From Rhodospirillaceae bacterium (lineage in GTDB: Bacteria; Pseudomonadota; Alphaproteobacteria; Rhodospirillales; Magnetovibrionaceae): DNA of 25,003 nt. How positions within the stretch are numbered: position 1 is the stretch's first letter; each line of letters begins with the position of its first letter. The stretch lies in assembly GCA_029881835.1 (NCBI GenBank), contig JAOULV010000001.1, positions 1-25,003 of the forward strand, written 5' to 3'. The notes beneath the pieces are model-generated. The model saw only the letters and a list, made by a program, of their open reading frames with translations. It was not told where the DNA came from and did not search any database. A program made the position numbers and the translations under genes. Shown here piece by piece: positions 15,354 through 22,852 of this stretch.

Positions 15354-16049
15354 ATGAAAGCCAATATTTATAAAATCTTGTTTGGCATTGTTGGGGCAAT
15401 GGCTATTTCTTCGTGCGCTGCCGTTCCGGGGGTTGATGATGACCCTATCATGCGAAAACTTTCATGGTTTTCTTATATTAACGGTGATGATATGCGCCCT
15501 AACTGCACCGCTGGTGCGGGTGAAAATTATCGTTTGGTATATAACGGCATATACACCGAACAGTTGCGAATATACCAAGTGGGCGGCAAAGAAAATAATT
15601 TTTCCGTTCGCGTAATTAACGCACCCGATTTAAGCGATATTTCGGTTGCCAGCGGTACCGATTTGTTAAATCCATGGCGCGGGTTGAAAAAAGAAAAAAT
15701 TATTTCATCAGATGAAATAATTAAACTGACCGCAGCAATGGAAAACGATGGTGTGTTTGGCCCGCCAGCGGTGGGGTTGCATATTTCATCTAAAGGGTTT
15801 TTCTGGACAATTGCGGCCTGTCATGAGGGTAATTTTTATTTTACCGCCCTAAGGTGGCCGGGTGAAAAATTTGAAAACGCCACTTTCCCCGCGGCGCTTT
15901 TGGCGCTTGATGAAAGCCACATCAAGGTTAACCAACCCCGAACCGTTCGCGCCTCAAATGTTGTTAACCAGTCGCAAACCAGCAAAAAAGTTGAAGACTT
16001 CACCCTTGAAGTGGGGAAAGACGGTCTGGTTGGCATTGCCCGCTTTTAG
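15354..16049 (+). CDS. Uncharacterised lipoprotein
   Basis: A 231-residue protein whose first 21 residues are a lipoprotein signal ending in lipobox ISSC (C21), so it should be anchored to a membrane facing the periplasm. I do not recognise a named domain. LSWFSYINGDD (36-46) and YRLVYNGIY (59-67) look conserved, and I recall similar hypothetical proteins in other alphaproteobacteria. The C-terminal third is polar (NQSQTSKK) and ends in a short beta-like stretch. There is no good Shine-Dalgarno before the ATG, which lies 3 bases past the OsmC stop, consistent with translation by re-initiation. No enzyme motif was seen. Confidence 0.8.
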   Translation: MKANIYKILFGIVGAMAISSCAAVPGVDDDPIMRKLSWFSYINGDDMRPNCTAGAGENYRLVYNGIYTEQLRIYQVGGKENNFSVRVINAPDLSDISVASGTDLLNPWRGLKKEKIISSDEIIKLTAAMENDGVFGPPAVGLHISSKGFFWTIAACHEGNFYFTALRWPGEKFENATFPAALLALDESHIKVNQPRTVRASNVVNQSQTSKKVEDFTLEVGKDGLVGIARF

Positions 16050-16115
16050 GCACTTTCATTGGTCGGGCTATGGGTCTAAACTAACCGCAATTAGATATTA
16101 ATGGGGGAAATCAAT

Positions 16116-16487
16116 ATGCCATATGTATTGCGCAACGCCGATGGGCGCATCATTGCCGTGTTGAGCGAACACGTCGAAGGTGCGGAAATGGTTGCCGCCC
16201 ATGATGCGCAATTGACCGAATTCTTACAAAAAGACAGCCCCGAATCCAAAGCTCAGGCCGAATTGATTGAATCCGATCTTGGCATCGTTCGTGTTTTGGA
16301 AGATTTAATCGATATTTTGATTGAGCGCGGTCACATAATGTTTACCGATTTTCCCGAACCGGCCCAAAGAAAGCTTTTATCACGCCGTGGCTTGCGTAAA
16401 GAATTTTCTTATATGGACGACCTGTTTAATGAGGAAAACGGCCTTGATATGCCCGACCCCGATGAGGGCGGCGAAGGGTTCTTGTAA
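16116..16487 (+). CDS. Small acidic conserved protein ('tryptophan synthase beta-like')
   Basis: A 123-residue soluble protein beginning MPYVLRNADGRIIAV, with a central helical part SDLGIVRVLEDLIDILIERG (53-72), FTDFPEPAQRKLL (76-88) and an acidic tail. This matches a family often labelled 'tryptophan synthase subunit beta-like' in proteobacteria. That label is misleading: there is no PLP-binding lysine motif and the length is a third of TrpB. The function is unknown. The ATG at 16116 is chosen over 16101 because GGGGGAA lies 6-7 bases upstream. It is convergent with the next gene, 10 bases between stops, with no hairpin in the gap. Confidence 0.8.
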   Translation: MPYVLRNADGRIIAVLSEHVEGAEMVAAHDAQLTEFLQKDSPESKAQAELIESDLGIVRVLEDLIDILIERGHIMFTDFPEPAQRKLLSRRGLRKEFSYMDDLFNEENGLDMPDPDEGGEGFL

Positions 16488-16497
16488 AAGAAATTGA

Positions 16498-17094
16498 TTA
16501 TTCCCCGTGCACCGCTTCGCCACGGGCAAGGCCCAGATGGTGGGCCTGATGATGGCTACCGGAAACCATAAGACCATAAAAACCAAGGGCGCGAATGTGC
16601 AGGGTTTCTTTCGCATCGGATGAACTAACGGTTAGCTTTGCCCCGCTGGTGGTTGTCTCTGCTTTGGCATTCCAACCATTAAGACCGTTAATCATCGGCG
16701 CGTGCGCCGGCACCATGGAATGAACGGCCTTTAGCGCACGCCCTTTGGCGTTAATTGTAATTTCCAATCCGCCATCAATATTTTTACTGTTTATGTCGGT
16801 ATCAATTATCAGCAGGTTCATATCAACCAGATGTGCGCGTAGTGCGCCTATATTTACTTTTGCCCAGTCGGTATTAGGGTCTGCTTCTAATATGGCTATT
16901 ATTTCCGCCAGCGCGCCAAACGCACCTTGCCCCGGCAATGTTGGCATTTGTTCGTGGTGCATATTTTCATTCATATTTCCATGCATATTTCCATGCATAG
17001 ATTCAGAACTATTTTGCGCGGCAGCAAAACTGATATTGAGCAAAATTATAAATGCAGTAGCAGTAAACGTAACAAACAGTTTATTGGAATGCAT
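16498..17094 (-). CDS. Periplasmic Met/His-rich protein of unknown function
   Basis: A 198-residue exported protein with a signal peptide (1-26, cleavage after AAA). The mature N-terminus is a Met/His-rich tract (residues 33-50) built on a duplicated MHGN unit, also visible as a repeated DNA segment near 16970-17000. The C-terminus is again His-rich (GSHHQAHHLGLARGE). Between them is a folded region with GAFGALAEIIAILEADPNTD, VDMNLLIID and MVPAHAPMING. The Met/His tails resemble periplasmic copper-binding tracts; metal binding is inference. The ATG follows GGGGAAA and lies 36 bases after the gcvPB stop on the same strand, with no terminator between, so read-through from the gcv operon is possible. 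No named family recognised. Confidence 0.78.
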   Translation of the reverse strand: MHSNKLFVTFTATAFIILLNISFAAAQNSSESMHGNMHGNMNENMHHEQMPTLPGQGAFGALAEIIAILEADPNTDWAKVNIGALRAHLVDMNLLIIDTDINSKNIDGGLEITINAKGRALKAVHSMVPAHAPMINGLNGWNAKAETTTSGAKLTVSSSDAKETLHIRALGFYGLMVSGSHHQAHHLGLARGEAVHGE

Positions 17095-17130
17095 AATTAT
17101 AATTTCCCCATTAACATTAATTTATTCGCT

Positions 17131-18672
17131 TTATTGCGGTTTCCAGCGCAACACCGGGTTTCTGGCGGCCGCTGTTTCATCAAGGCGACGACGCGGGGTG
17201 TGGCGCGGTGCATCATGGAAAAATTCCGCATCACCGGCTTTGGCTTTTTCGGCCAAGCCCCTAACGGTCTTGATGTACAGGTCTAGCGTTTCTTTTGATT
17301 CACTTTCGGTCGGTTCCATCAACAACGCACCGTGCACCACCAACGGGAAATACATGGTCATGGGATGAAAACCTTCGTCAATCATTGCTTTGGCAAAATC
17401 TAGCGTGCTAACCCCGGTATCTTTCAAGAAGCGGTCATCAAACAGAACTTCGTGCATGCAAAGCCCGTCAAACGAAACGCTTAAAATATCACCAAGGCTG
17501 GCACGCAGGTAATTGGCGTTAAGCACCGCATCGCCCGATGCCTGCATCAGGCCGTCTGCGCCATGGCTCATCATGAACGCAAGGGCGCGGGTGAACATGC
17601 CCATCTGCCCGTGATAGCCTTTCAAGCGACCGAACGGCACGCCGTCTGCTTCATTTACGTCTTCGACTAACTTGAAAGAATTTCCATCATGAATGACATA
17701 CGGAACAGGCGCAAATGGGGCCAATGCTTCCGATAGCACGGTCGGCCCGGCACCGGGGCCACCACCGCCGTGGGGGGTGGAAAATGTTTTATGCAGGTTG
17801 ATGTGCATGCAATCAATTCCCAAATCACCCGGGCGAACCCGGCCGCAAATGGCATTAAGGTTGGCACCGTCACAATAAAAATATCCACCCGCTTCGTGAA
17901 TGGCGTCGGCTATTTCGATTATATCGTTTTCAAACAGGCCGCAGGTATTGGGGTTGGTCAGCATTATGCCTGCCACATCGGGGCCAAGCTTGGCCTTGAA
18001 CGCGGCAATATCAACCCGGCCTTTAGCGGTGGCGGGAATTGAATCAACCGTAAAACCGCACGCCGCTGCCGTGGCCGGGTTGGTGCCGTGTGCGCTTTCG
18101 GGCACCAAAACGCGGGTACGGTTTTCACCGCGCGCTTTAATGGCGGCGGCAATTGCCATCATTCCGCAAAGTTCACCGTGGGCACCGGCGGCCGGGCTCA
18201 TGGCGACGGCCGGCATGTTGGTCAACGTTTTTAACCAATGCGCCAGCGTATCAATAAGTTCCAGCGCGCCTTGCACGGTTGATTGTGGTTGCAATGGGTG
18301 CAAATCACCAAGGCCGCGCATACGGGCTATTTTTTCATTTACCCTAGGGTTGTGCTTCATGGTGCACGAACCAAGCGGATAAAACCCCGAATCAATTCCG
18401 TAGTTTTTTTGGCTAAGCCGGGTGTAATGGCGAACGATTTGTGGTTCAGAAAGACCGGGGAGGCCCACATTTTCTTTTCGCGTCAATCCACCAAGGCGGC
18501 TATCAGAAATTTCAACCGGGTTGATGTCAACCCCGGTGCGGCCTTCTTCGCCCATTTCAAAAATCAACGGCTCATCAAATTCAAGCCCCTTTGACCCGCT
18601 AATGGTAACGGTTTTGGGTTGTTGCGAGCCTGCGACGGGAACGTTTGTGCGTCCTTGTGACATGTCAGACAT
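17131..18672 (-). CDS. gcvPB: Glycine dehydrogenase (decarboxylating) subunit 2
   Basis: PLP-bearing half of the two-subunit P-protein, which decarboxylates glycine and passes the aminomethyl group to lipoyl-GcvH. The 513 residues include YPLGSCTMKHNP (98-109) and the PLP lysine in NLHKTFSTPHGGGGPG (K295). The gene starts with ATG overlapping the gcvPA stop (TAATG), with AAGGAG about 7 bases upstream, so both subunits are likely made in equal amounts. It is the last recognised gene of the gcv operon. The split P-protein, as opposed to the fused GcvP of many proteobacteria, is one of two known layouts. Confidence 0.96.
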   Translation of the reverse strand: MSDMSQGRTNVPVAGSQQPKTVTISGSKGLEFDEPLIFEMGEEGRTGVDINPVEISDSRLGGLTRKENVGLPGLSEPQIVRHYTRLSQKNYGIDSGFYPLGSCTMKHNPRVNEKIARMRGLGDLHPLQPQSTVQGALELIDTLAHWLKTLTNMPAVAMSPAAGAHGELCGMMAIAAAIKARGENRTRVLVPESAHGTNPATAAACGFTVDSIPATAKGRVDIAAFKAKLGPDVAGIMLTNPNTCGLFENDIIEIADAIHEAGGYFYCDGANLNAICGRVRPGDLGIDCMHINLHKTFSTPHGGGGPGAGPTVLSEALAPFAPVPYVIHDGNSFKLVEDVNEADGVPFGRLKGYHGQMGMFTRALAFMMSHGADGLMQASGDAVLNANYLRASLGDILSVSFDGLCMHEVLFDDRFLKDTGVSTLDFAKAMIDEGFHPMTMYFPLVVHGALLMEPTESESKETLDLYIKTVRGLAEKAKAGDAEFFHDAPRHTPRRRLDETAAARNPVLRWKPQ

Positions 18673-20021
18673 TACAATATCTCCTTCAATGCCGCGGTTA
18701 ATGCTTCCATGTCTTTGACCGTGTTGGTTTCGGTTGCCGCTACTATCATCATGTTGGTGAAATCTGCGTTACCGGGGAAAAGCCGTGAAAGGGGAATACC
18801 GCCCAAAATTCCTTTGCTTGCTAATTTTTCCACCACTTCGCCCGCCGGCTTGGCAAGCTTGACGGTAAATTCATTGAAGAATGTTTTGTTTAGCACTTCT
18901 ACGCCACTAACTTTGGCTAACATATCGGCCAAGGTGCAGGCATTGGCGTGGTTGGTTCTGGCCAAACGTTTAATGCCTTCGTCACCCAGCAGTGACGCAT
19001 GGATGGAAAACGCCAGCGCGCATAGGCCCGAGTTAGTACAAATATTTGACGTAGCTTTTTCCCGGCGAATGTGTTGTTCGCGGGTTGAAAGGGTTAAAAC
19101 CCAGCCACGCTTGCCTTCAACGTCTTTGGTTTCACCGCAAACCCGGCCGGGCATCTGGCGAACATATTTTGGGTTGGTGGCAAAAAGCCCGACATAAGGT
19201 CCGCCAAAACCAAGCGGGTTGCCAATTGATTGCCCTTCGGCGGCAACAATGTCGGCACCTTGGTTGCCCGGTGCTTCCAACAGGCCAAGCGAGATAATTT
19301 CGGTATTTACCGCAATCAACAAAGCACCTTTTTCGTGCGCCGCTTCGGCAATTTTTGTCAGGTCATAGAGGTTGCCAAAAACGTCAGGGGTTTGCACCAT
19401 TACGCATGATGTTTTGTCATCAATCAGGGAAATGAGCTCGTCCATACTGTCGCCGTTAGCATTGGGTTCGGGCGATACAATTTCAAAGCCAAGATATTTT
19501 GCATGCGTCTCGGTTACCTCGCGGTAATGCGGGTGCAGGCCACCGGCAATGACCGCGCGTTCGCGCCGGGTTACGCGGTTTGCCATCATTACCGCTTCGG
19601 CGGCAGATGTTGCGCCGTCATACATAGATGCGTTGGCGACTTCCATTCCGGTTAATAATGCAACTTGGGTTTGGAATTCGAACAATACCTGCAAGGTTCC
19701 CTGGCTTACTTCCGGCTGATAAGGGGTGTAAGCGGTCAGGAATTCGCCGCGCTGGATCATGTAATCAACGGTTGCCGGTATATGGTGGCGATAAGCGCCG
19801 CCACCAAGAAACGACGGCGAGGTGGAGGGGCTAAGATTTTTGGCCGCCATTTCAGCCATTATCCTTTCCACTTCCATCTCGCCTTGACGTGGGGGGAGGT
19901 CCACTGGCGCTTTTAACAGCGCCTGAGCTGGTACGTCGGCAAACAATCCGTTGATGTCATTAACACCGATTTTGCGAAGCATTTCTTCGCGGTCTTCATC
20001 GGTTAGCGGCAGGTAGCGCAT
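18672..20021 (-). CDS. gcvPA: Glycine dehydrogenase (decarboxylating) subunit 1
   Basis: Partner half of the P-protein, with the same fold as GcvPB but without the PLP lysine. The 449 residues begin MRYLPLTDEDREEML and contain conserved stretches typical of the family, such as SFLGGGAYRHHIPA, YTPYQPEVSQGTLQ and GGPYVGLFAT. The start at 20021 has AGGA about 11 bases upstream, a rather long spacing. It follows gcvH by 21 bases and overlaps gcvPB by one base. Intact and of normal length. Confidence 0.96.
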   Translation of the reverse strand: MRYLPLTDEDREEMLRKIGVNDINGLFADVPAQALLKAPVDLPPRQGEMEVERIMAEMAAKNLSPSTSPSFLGGGAYRHHIPATVDYMIQRGEFLTAYTPYQPEVSQGTLQVLFEFQTQVALLTGMEVANASMYDGATSAAEAVMMANRVTRRERAVIAGGLHPHYREVTETHAKYLGFEIVSPEPNANGDSMDELISLIDDKTSCVMVQTPDVFGNLYDLTKIAEAAHEKGALLIAVNTEIISLGLLEAPGNQGADIVAAEGQSIGNPLGFGGPYVGLFATNPKYVRQMPGRVCGETKDVEGKRGWVLTLSTREQHIRREKATSNICTNSGLCALAFSIHASLLGDEGIKRLARTNHANACTLADMLAKVSGVEVLNKTFFNEFTVKLAKPAGEVVEKLASKGILGGIPLSRLFPGNADFTNMMIVAATETNTVKDMEALTAALKEIL

Positions 20022-20042
20022 TTTGATTTTTTCCTATTAAAC

Positions 20043-20420
20043 TTAATCTAGGGTGCCCAAATATTCGTCGTATTCGGCATCGTTCATCATTCCATCCAGT
20101 TCGGACGTATTGGACATTTTAATTTTAAAGAACCAGCCATCGCTTCCGGCTTCGCCTGAAACCTGCGCCGGGTCATCGGCAATGGCTTGGTTGCCTTCAA
20201 CCACTTCGCCGCTAACAGGGGCGTAAACTTCGCTTGCGGCTTTGACCGATTCAACCACGGCGGCTTCTTCGCCAACCGAAACTGATTTACCCGCATCCGG
20301 AACTTCGACAAAAACAAGATCGCCAAGCTGTTCAAGCGCATAAGTGGTGATGCCAACGGTTGCGACATCGCCGTCAACCGAAACCCATTCATGATCTTTG
20401 GTAAATTTAATTGTGCTCAT
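20043..20420 (-). CDS. gcvH: Glycine cleavage system H protein
   Basis: Lipoyl carrier that shuttles the aminomethyl intermediate from the P-protein to GcvT and electrons to dihydrolipoamide dehydrogenase. It is 125 residues, the usual size. The lipoylated lysine is K60 in VVESVKAASE, and DHEWVSVDGD (9-18) is the conserved N-terminus. AAGGGAA lies about 10 bases before the ATG, and the gene begins 14 bases after the gcvT stop. The L-protein is not in this window; it is often shared with other dehydrogenases and encoded elsewhere. Confidence 0.97.
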   Translation of the reverse strand: MSTIKFTKDHEWVSVDGDVATVGITTYALEQLGDLVFVEVPDAGKSVSVGEEAAVVESVKAASEVYAPVSGEVVEGNQAIADDPAQVSGEAGSDGWFFKIKMSNTSELDGMMNDAEYDEYLGTLD

Positions 20421-20434
20421 TTTAAAAGATTCCC

Positions 20435-21559
20435 TTATTTCTTGATACGATAACGATGCGGGGTGAACGGCATTTTCACCACTCGGGCTGCAATTGCCTT
20501 GCCGCGAACAATAAGTTTTAATTCAGTGCCTTCAGCGCTGAAATCAGTTTTGACATAACCCATCGCCACCGGGCCATCAACGCTGGGGCCAAACCCGCCG
20601 CTGGTAATGGTGCCGATGGTGTTTCCATTGTTGTCTTGGATTTCGGTTCCTTCACGCGCCGGTGCACGACCTTCTGGTTTTATACCAACGCGCAGACGTT
20701 CGGTTCCGTTTTCAATTTGGTCCATTATTATATTTGCGCCGGGGAAGTTTTTTTCTTCGCGTCGGCGTTTGTTGATTGCCCATTTAAGGTCGGCTTCAAC
20801 CGGGGTGGTGGTCGTATCTATGTCGTGGCCATAAAGGCAAAGCCCCGCTTCAAGGCGCAGGCTGTCGCGCGCACCAAGGCCGATTGCCTCGACCTCGGGC
20901 TCACTTAAAAGCTTTTTCGCAAGCTCGGTTGCTTGGTTTGCGGGTACGGAAATTTCAAACCCATCTTCGCCGCTATAACCTGAACGGGTGGCAAAACACG
21001 CGATACCTGCAATTGTTACCTCGGCAAAGGTCATAAATGTCATGTCTGCGGTTTCAGGCGAAAGCCTTGCCACAACCTCGCCCGCTTTGGGTCCTTGTAT
21101 CGCCAATAATGCGCGGTCTTCAAGAATTTCCAGCTCGGCCTTGCCTGCGGTTTTTACCTTGATGTGGGCAAAGTCGGCATCCTTGCAGGCCGCGTTGACA
21201 ACGATGTAAAGACCGCCGTCAATTCTGGTTGCCATCAGGTCATCCATTATACAGCCCTTGTTATTTAGCAAAACCGTATAGCGGGTTTTGCCCACGGGCA
21301 TTATTTGATAATCGCCCGGAACCAAAGATTCAAAGGCATCAACTGCCCCATCACCTTTAAGAAATGCTTGGCCCATGTGCGAAACATCAAACAGACCAGC
21401 ATTAGTGCGGGTATGAAGGTGTTCTTTCAAAACCCCCATTGGGTATTGAACCGGCATGTCATAGCCTGCAAACGGCACCATTTTGGCACCCAGTTCACGG
21501 TGTAATGCGTCCAGCGGGGTTTTATTTAATTGGATGCTGTCTTTTTGGTTTTCTGGCAC
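20435..21559 (-). CDS. gcvT: Glycine cleavage system T protein (aminomethyltransferase)
   Basis: Transfers the one-carbon unit from lipoyl-GcvH to tetrahydrofolate, releasing ammonia. The 374 residues carry the family signatures FAGYDMPVQYP (30-40), GLFDVSHMGQ (55-64), the GYSGEDGFEI region and a C-terminal GCV_T_C domain ending in the usual basic tail. Translation starts at a GTG (21557-21559), with AAGGA (21568-21572) 8 bases upstream; no ATG is nearer to the expected N-terminus. It is the first gene of the operon and the direct target of the glycine riboswitch, whose platform hairpin ends 10 bases upstream of this ribosome binding site. Confidence 0.97.
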   Translation of the reverse strand: MPENQKDSIQLNKTPLDALHRELGAKMVPFAGYDMPVQYPMGVLKEHLHTRTNAGLFDVSHMGQAFLKGDGAVDAFESLVPGDYQIMPVGKTRYTVLLNNKGCIMDDLMATRIDGGLYIVVNAACKDADFAHIKVKTAGKAELEILEDRALLAIQGPKAGEVVARLSPETADMTFMTFAEVTIAGIACFATRSGYSGEDGFEISVPANQATELAKKLLSEPEVEAIGLGARDSLRLEAGLCLYGHDIDTTTTPVEADLKWAINKRRREEKNFPGANIIMDQIENGTERLRVGIKPEGRAPAREGTEIQDNNGNTIGTITSGGFGPSVDGPVAMGYVKTDFSAEGTELKLIVRGKAIAARVVKMPFTPHRYRIKK

Positions 21560-21582
21560 TTAGAGGTTCCTTCAGCGGTATT

Positions 21583-21622
21583 GGGCAGATTCCACGGCTC
21601 GATCAAAAGCCGTACTCTGCCC
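21583..21622 (-). promoter_or_regulatory. Expression-platform hairpin before gcvT
   Basis: Directly 3' of the second glycine aptamer, GGGCAGA (21583-21589) can pair with TCTGCCC (21616-21622) and ACGGCT (21594-21599) with AGCCGT (21608-21613), giving a 13-bp interrupted stem with an 8-base loop. On the transcript it is followed by AATACCGCTGAAGGA, not a U-run, so it is not an ordinary terminator. It lies next to the gcvT ribosome binding site. It may be part of a translational switch or a spacer helix; the competing pairing was not worked out. Confidence 0.55.
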
Positions 21623-21624
21623 CA

Positions 21625-21818
21625 CCCTGTCTTGGAACCTGAAAGATTCCCCGCAAAAAACTTACGGGTTACATCTTCGGTGAGGCGCAAAAAATAATAT
21701 TGCGCCTACTTTCCAGAGCCTCGTTGCCGACTGCGGTCCGGGTGCCTGAGAGATTCCGGGGCGGTTGCTCCTTCGGCGTCGGTATTTATGGCAAATTGCC
21801 AAAACCGAACTCTCCCGC
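21625..21818 (-). ncRNA. Tandem glycine riboswitch (gcvT element)
   Basis: Two consecutive glycine aptamers precede gcvT. Aptamer 1 (21741-21818): GGAGAG (21810-21815), a GGCAATTTGCC hairpin, CCGAAGGAGCAACC, and CTCTCAGGC (21744-21752). Aptamer 2 (21625-21714): GGAAAGT (21708-21714), an 8-bp AGGCGCAA/TTGCGCCT stem, CACCGAAGATGTAACC, a CCCG...CGGG hairpin, CTTTCAGG and a closing GACAGGG (21625-21631). These match the conserved glycine riboswitch core, including the short linker between aptamers. In known cases glycine binding turns expression on, so the operon would be induced when glycine accumulates. Confidence 0.95.
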
Positions 21819-21865
21819 AGTGGCTTAAAATCGAGGAAAAAACACGTTTCCTTAAAAGTGTGGTT

Positions 21866-21893
21866 ATTCTAGCTGCCATATGGGTTTGGTCAA
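21866..21893 (-). promoter_or_regulatory. Sigma-70-type promoter of the gcv operon
   Basis: On the minus strand TTGACC (21888-21893) and TAGAAT (21866-21871) are separated by 16 bases, each differing from consensus by one base. The expected start point near 21859 is about 40 bases upstream of the first aptamer helix, so the transcript would contain the whole riboswitch. The position, close to the riboswitch and free of coding sequence, supports the call. Confidence 0.65.
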
Positions 21894-21946
21894 CAGGTTC
21901 CAAGCTTAAGCCCGGCCAATTTGTGTGGGTATCTGGGGGTAACTTA

Positions 21947-22519
21947 TTAACGCCTTGCTTTGACGTAGTTCAATTCATCGCGGCTGAGCTGTAGGCCTAT
22001 GAAAACACGCCATTTTGCCGCGGATTCACCGTCTTTTAAGGGAAGGGTTAAAATAACGGGTATTTCTTCCTGCCACAGGGTCTCGTCCAAACCATCCGGG
22101 TAAGTGATGGTTACGGGAAAGCGTTGTTTGTTGATAATTGTGCCACGGCTGTCCGATAGGGCGACAAAATAATCGAATCGGGCCATCCCATCGGTATTTG
22201 CCGGGCCTTTGATTGATGCAATCTGTGGGATAATTTCAACGTTCATTACCGCATCATCAATATTGTGTTCGCACGACCCCCTAAAACCGCTAAATAGTTC
22301 TTCGTGGATTATATTTTGTTCAACGCTTGCACCACCCGGTGCAAAACGAACCAGATTGGACCCATCAGAAAGGATTGATACTTCCGGGCATTCAAGGGTT
22401 GTATCGTTAGTGGTTGTTGAGCAACCGGCCAAACCAACGCTCAGGCCAATACCAAACAACGCCACGGTCAAATATTTGACCGCCAGCGCTATATTATTTT
22501 TCTGACCCGAATGCTTCAT
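21947..22519 (-). CDS. Uncharacterised lipoprotein
   Basis: A 190-residue protein with a lipoprotein signal (1-32) ending in lipobox LAGC (C33). The mature part begins with a Ser/Thr/Asn-rich linker, then CPEVSILSDGSNLVRFAPGG, a second cysteine pair region (GSCEH), and a beta-rich domain with YFVALSDSRGTIINKQRFP. I recognise no catalytic motif or named domain; it looks like a small beta-sandwich envelope protein. The frame is open 20 codons further upstream, but the ATG at 22517-22519 has GAGGA 7 bases before it and overlaps the stop of the CDGSH gene (TAATG), implying coupled translation. It ends 53 bases before the gcv promoter, with no hairpin terminator seen. Confidence 0.82.
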   Translation of the reverse strand: MKHSGQKNNIALAVKYLTVALFGIGLSVGLAGCSTTTNDTTLECPEVSILSDGSNLVRFAPGGASVEQNIIHEELFSGFRGSCEHNIDDAVMNVEIIPQIASIKGPANTDGMARFDYFVALSDSRGTIINKQRFPVTITYPDGLDETLWQEEIPVILTLPLKDGESAAKWRVFIGLQLSRDELNYVKARR

Positions 22520-22758
22520 TAAATATCCTCGTGCGATCCATCGCAAAACGGCGGGGTTTTTGTTGCTTTGCAACCACAAAAATAAACTGTTTCGCTTTTT
22601 TCCGCTTTATGGGGCAGGGATTTGAATTCCGTGCCTTTGTGTGAACCGTCACAAAAAGGTTGTTTATTGCTTCTTCCGCAGGCGCACCAATAATAGGTTT
22701 TGCCTTCTTCTACTTCTACTTCGTATGGTCCTTTTTGTGCGCATTGTGGGTTGTTCAA
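22519..22758 (-). CDS. Double CDGSH iron-sulfur protein
   Basis: A 79-residue protein with two CDGSH-type [2Fe-2S] sites: C25, C27, C36, H40 (CACGRSNKQPFCDGSH) and C61, C63, C72, H76 (CGCKATKTPPFCDGSH). Each fits C-x-C-x2-(S/T)-x3-P-x-C-D-G-S-H closely. Tandem CDGSH proteins form one compact domain with two clusters and are relatives of mitoNEET/Miner2; proposed roles are in redox or Fe-S handling, without an established bacterial reaction. The start is a TTG (22756-22758) with AAAGGA about 7-8 bases upstream; no ATG or GTG is suitably placed. There is no membrane segment. It overlaps the downstream lipoprotein gene by one base. Confidence 0.92.
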   Translation of the reverse strand: MNNPQCAQKGPYEVEVEEGKTYYWCACGRSNKQPFCDGSHKGTEFKSLPHKAEKSETVYFCGCKATKTPPFCDGSHEDI

Positions 22759-22826
22759 GGCCGTTTCCTTTTTGTTATGTAGTTAAATAATTGTAATATG
22801 GAACGACTTTAATTAACTGGCGCGAT

Positions 22827-22844
22827 ATATACAAGATATACAAG
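22827..22844. repeat. Perfect tandem 9-bp repeat
   Basis: ATATACAAG occurs twice in direct tandem (CTTGTATAT twice on the minus strand), about 70-90 bases upstream of the CDGSH start, in the only gap before that gene. It could be a regulator half-site array or a chance duplication; no promoter boxes around it are convincing. Confidence 0.5.
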
Positions 22845-22852
22845 ATGCGCGG

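Noticed and set aside
16116..16487. Tryptophan synthase beta subunit
   Set aside because: The name is used for this small family, but the protein is far too short and has no PLP site.
16745..17368. 207-codon plus-strand frame
   Set aside because: It spans two real minus-strand genes and the gap between them, so it is an antisense artefact of their composition.
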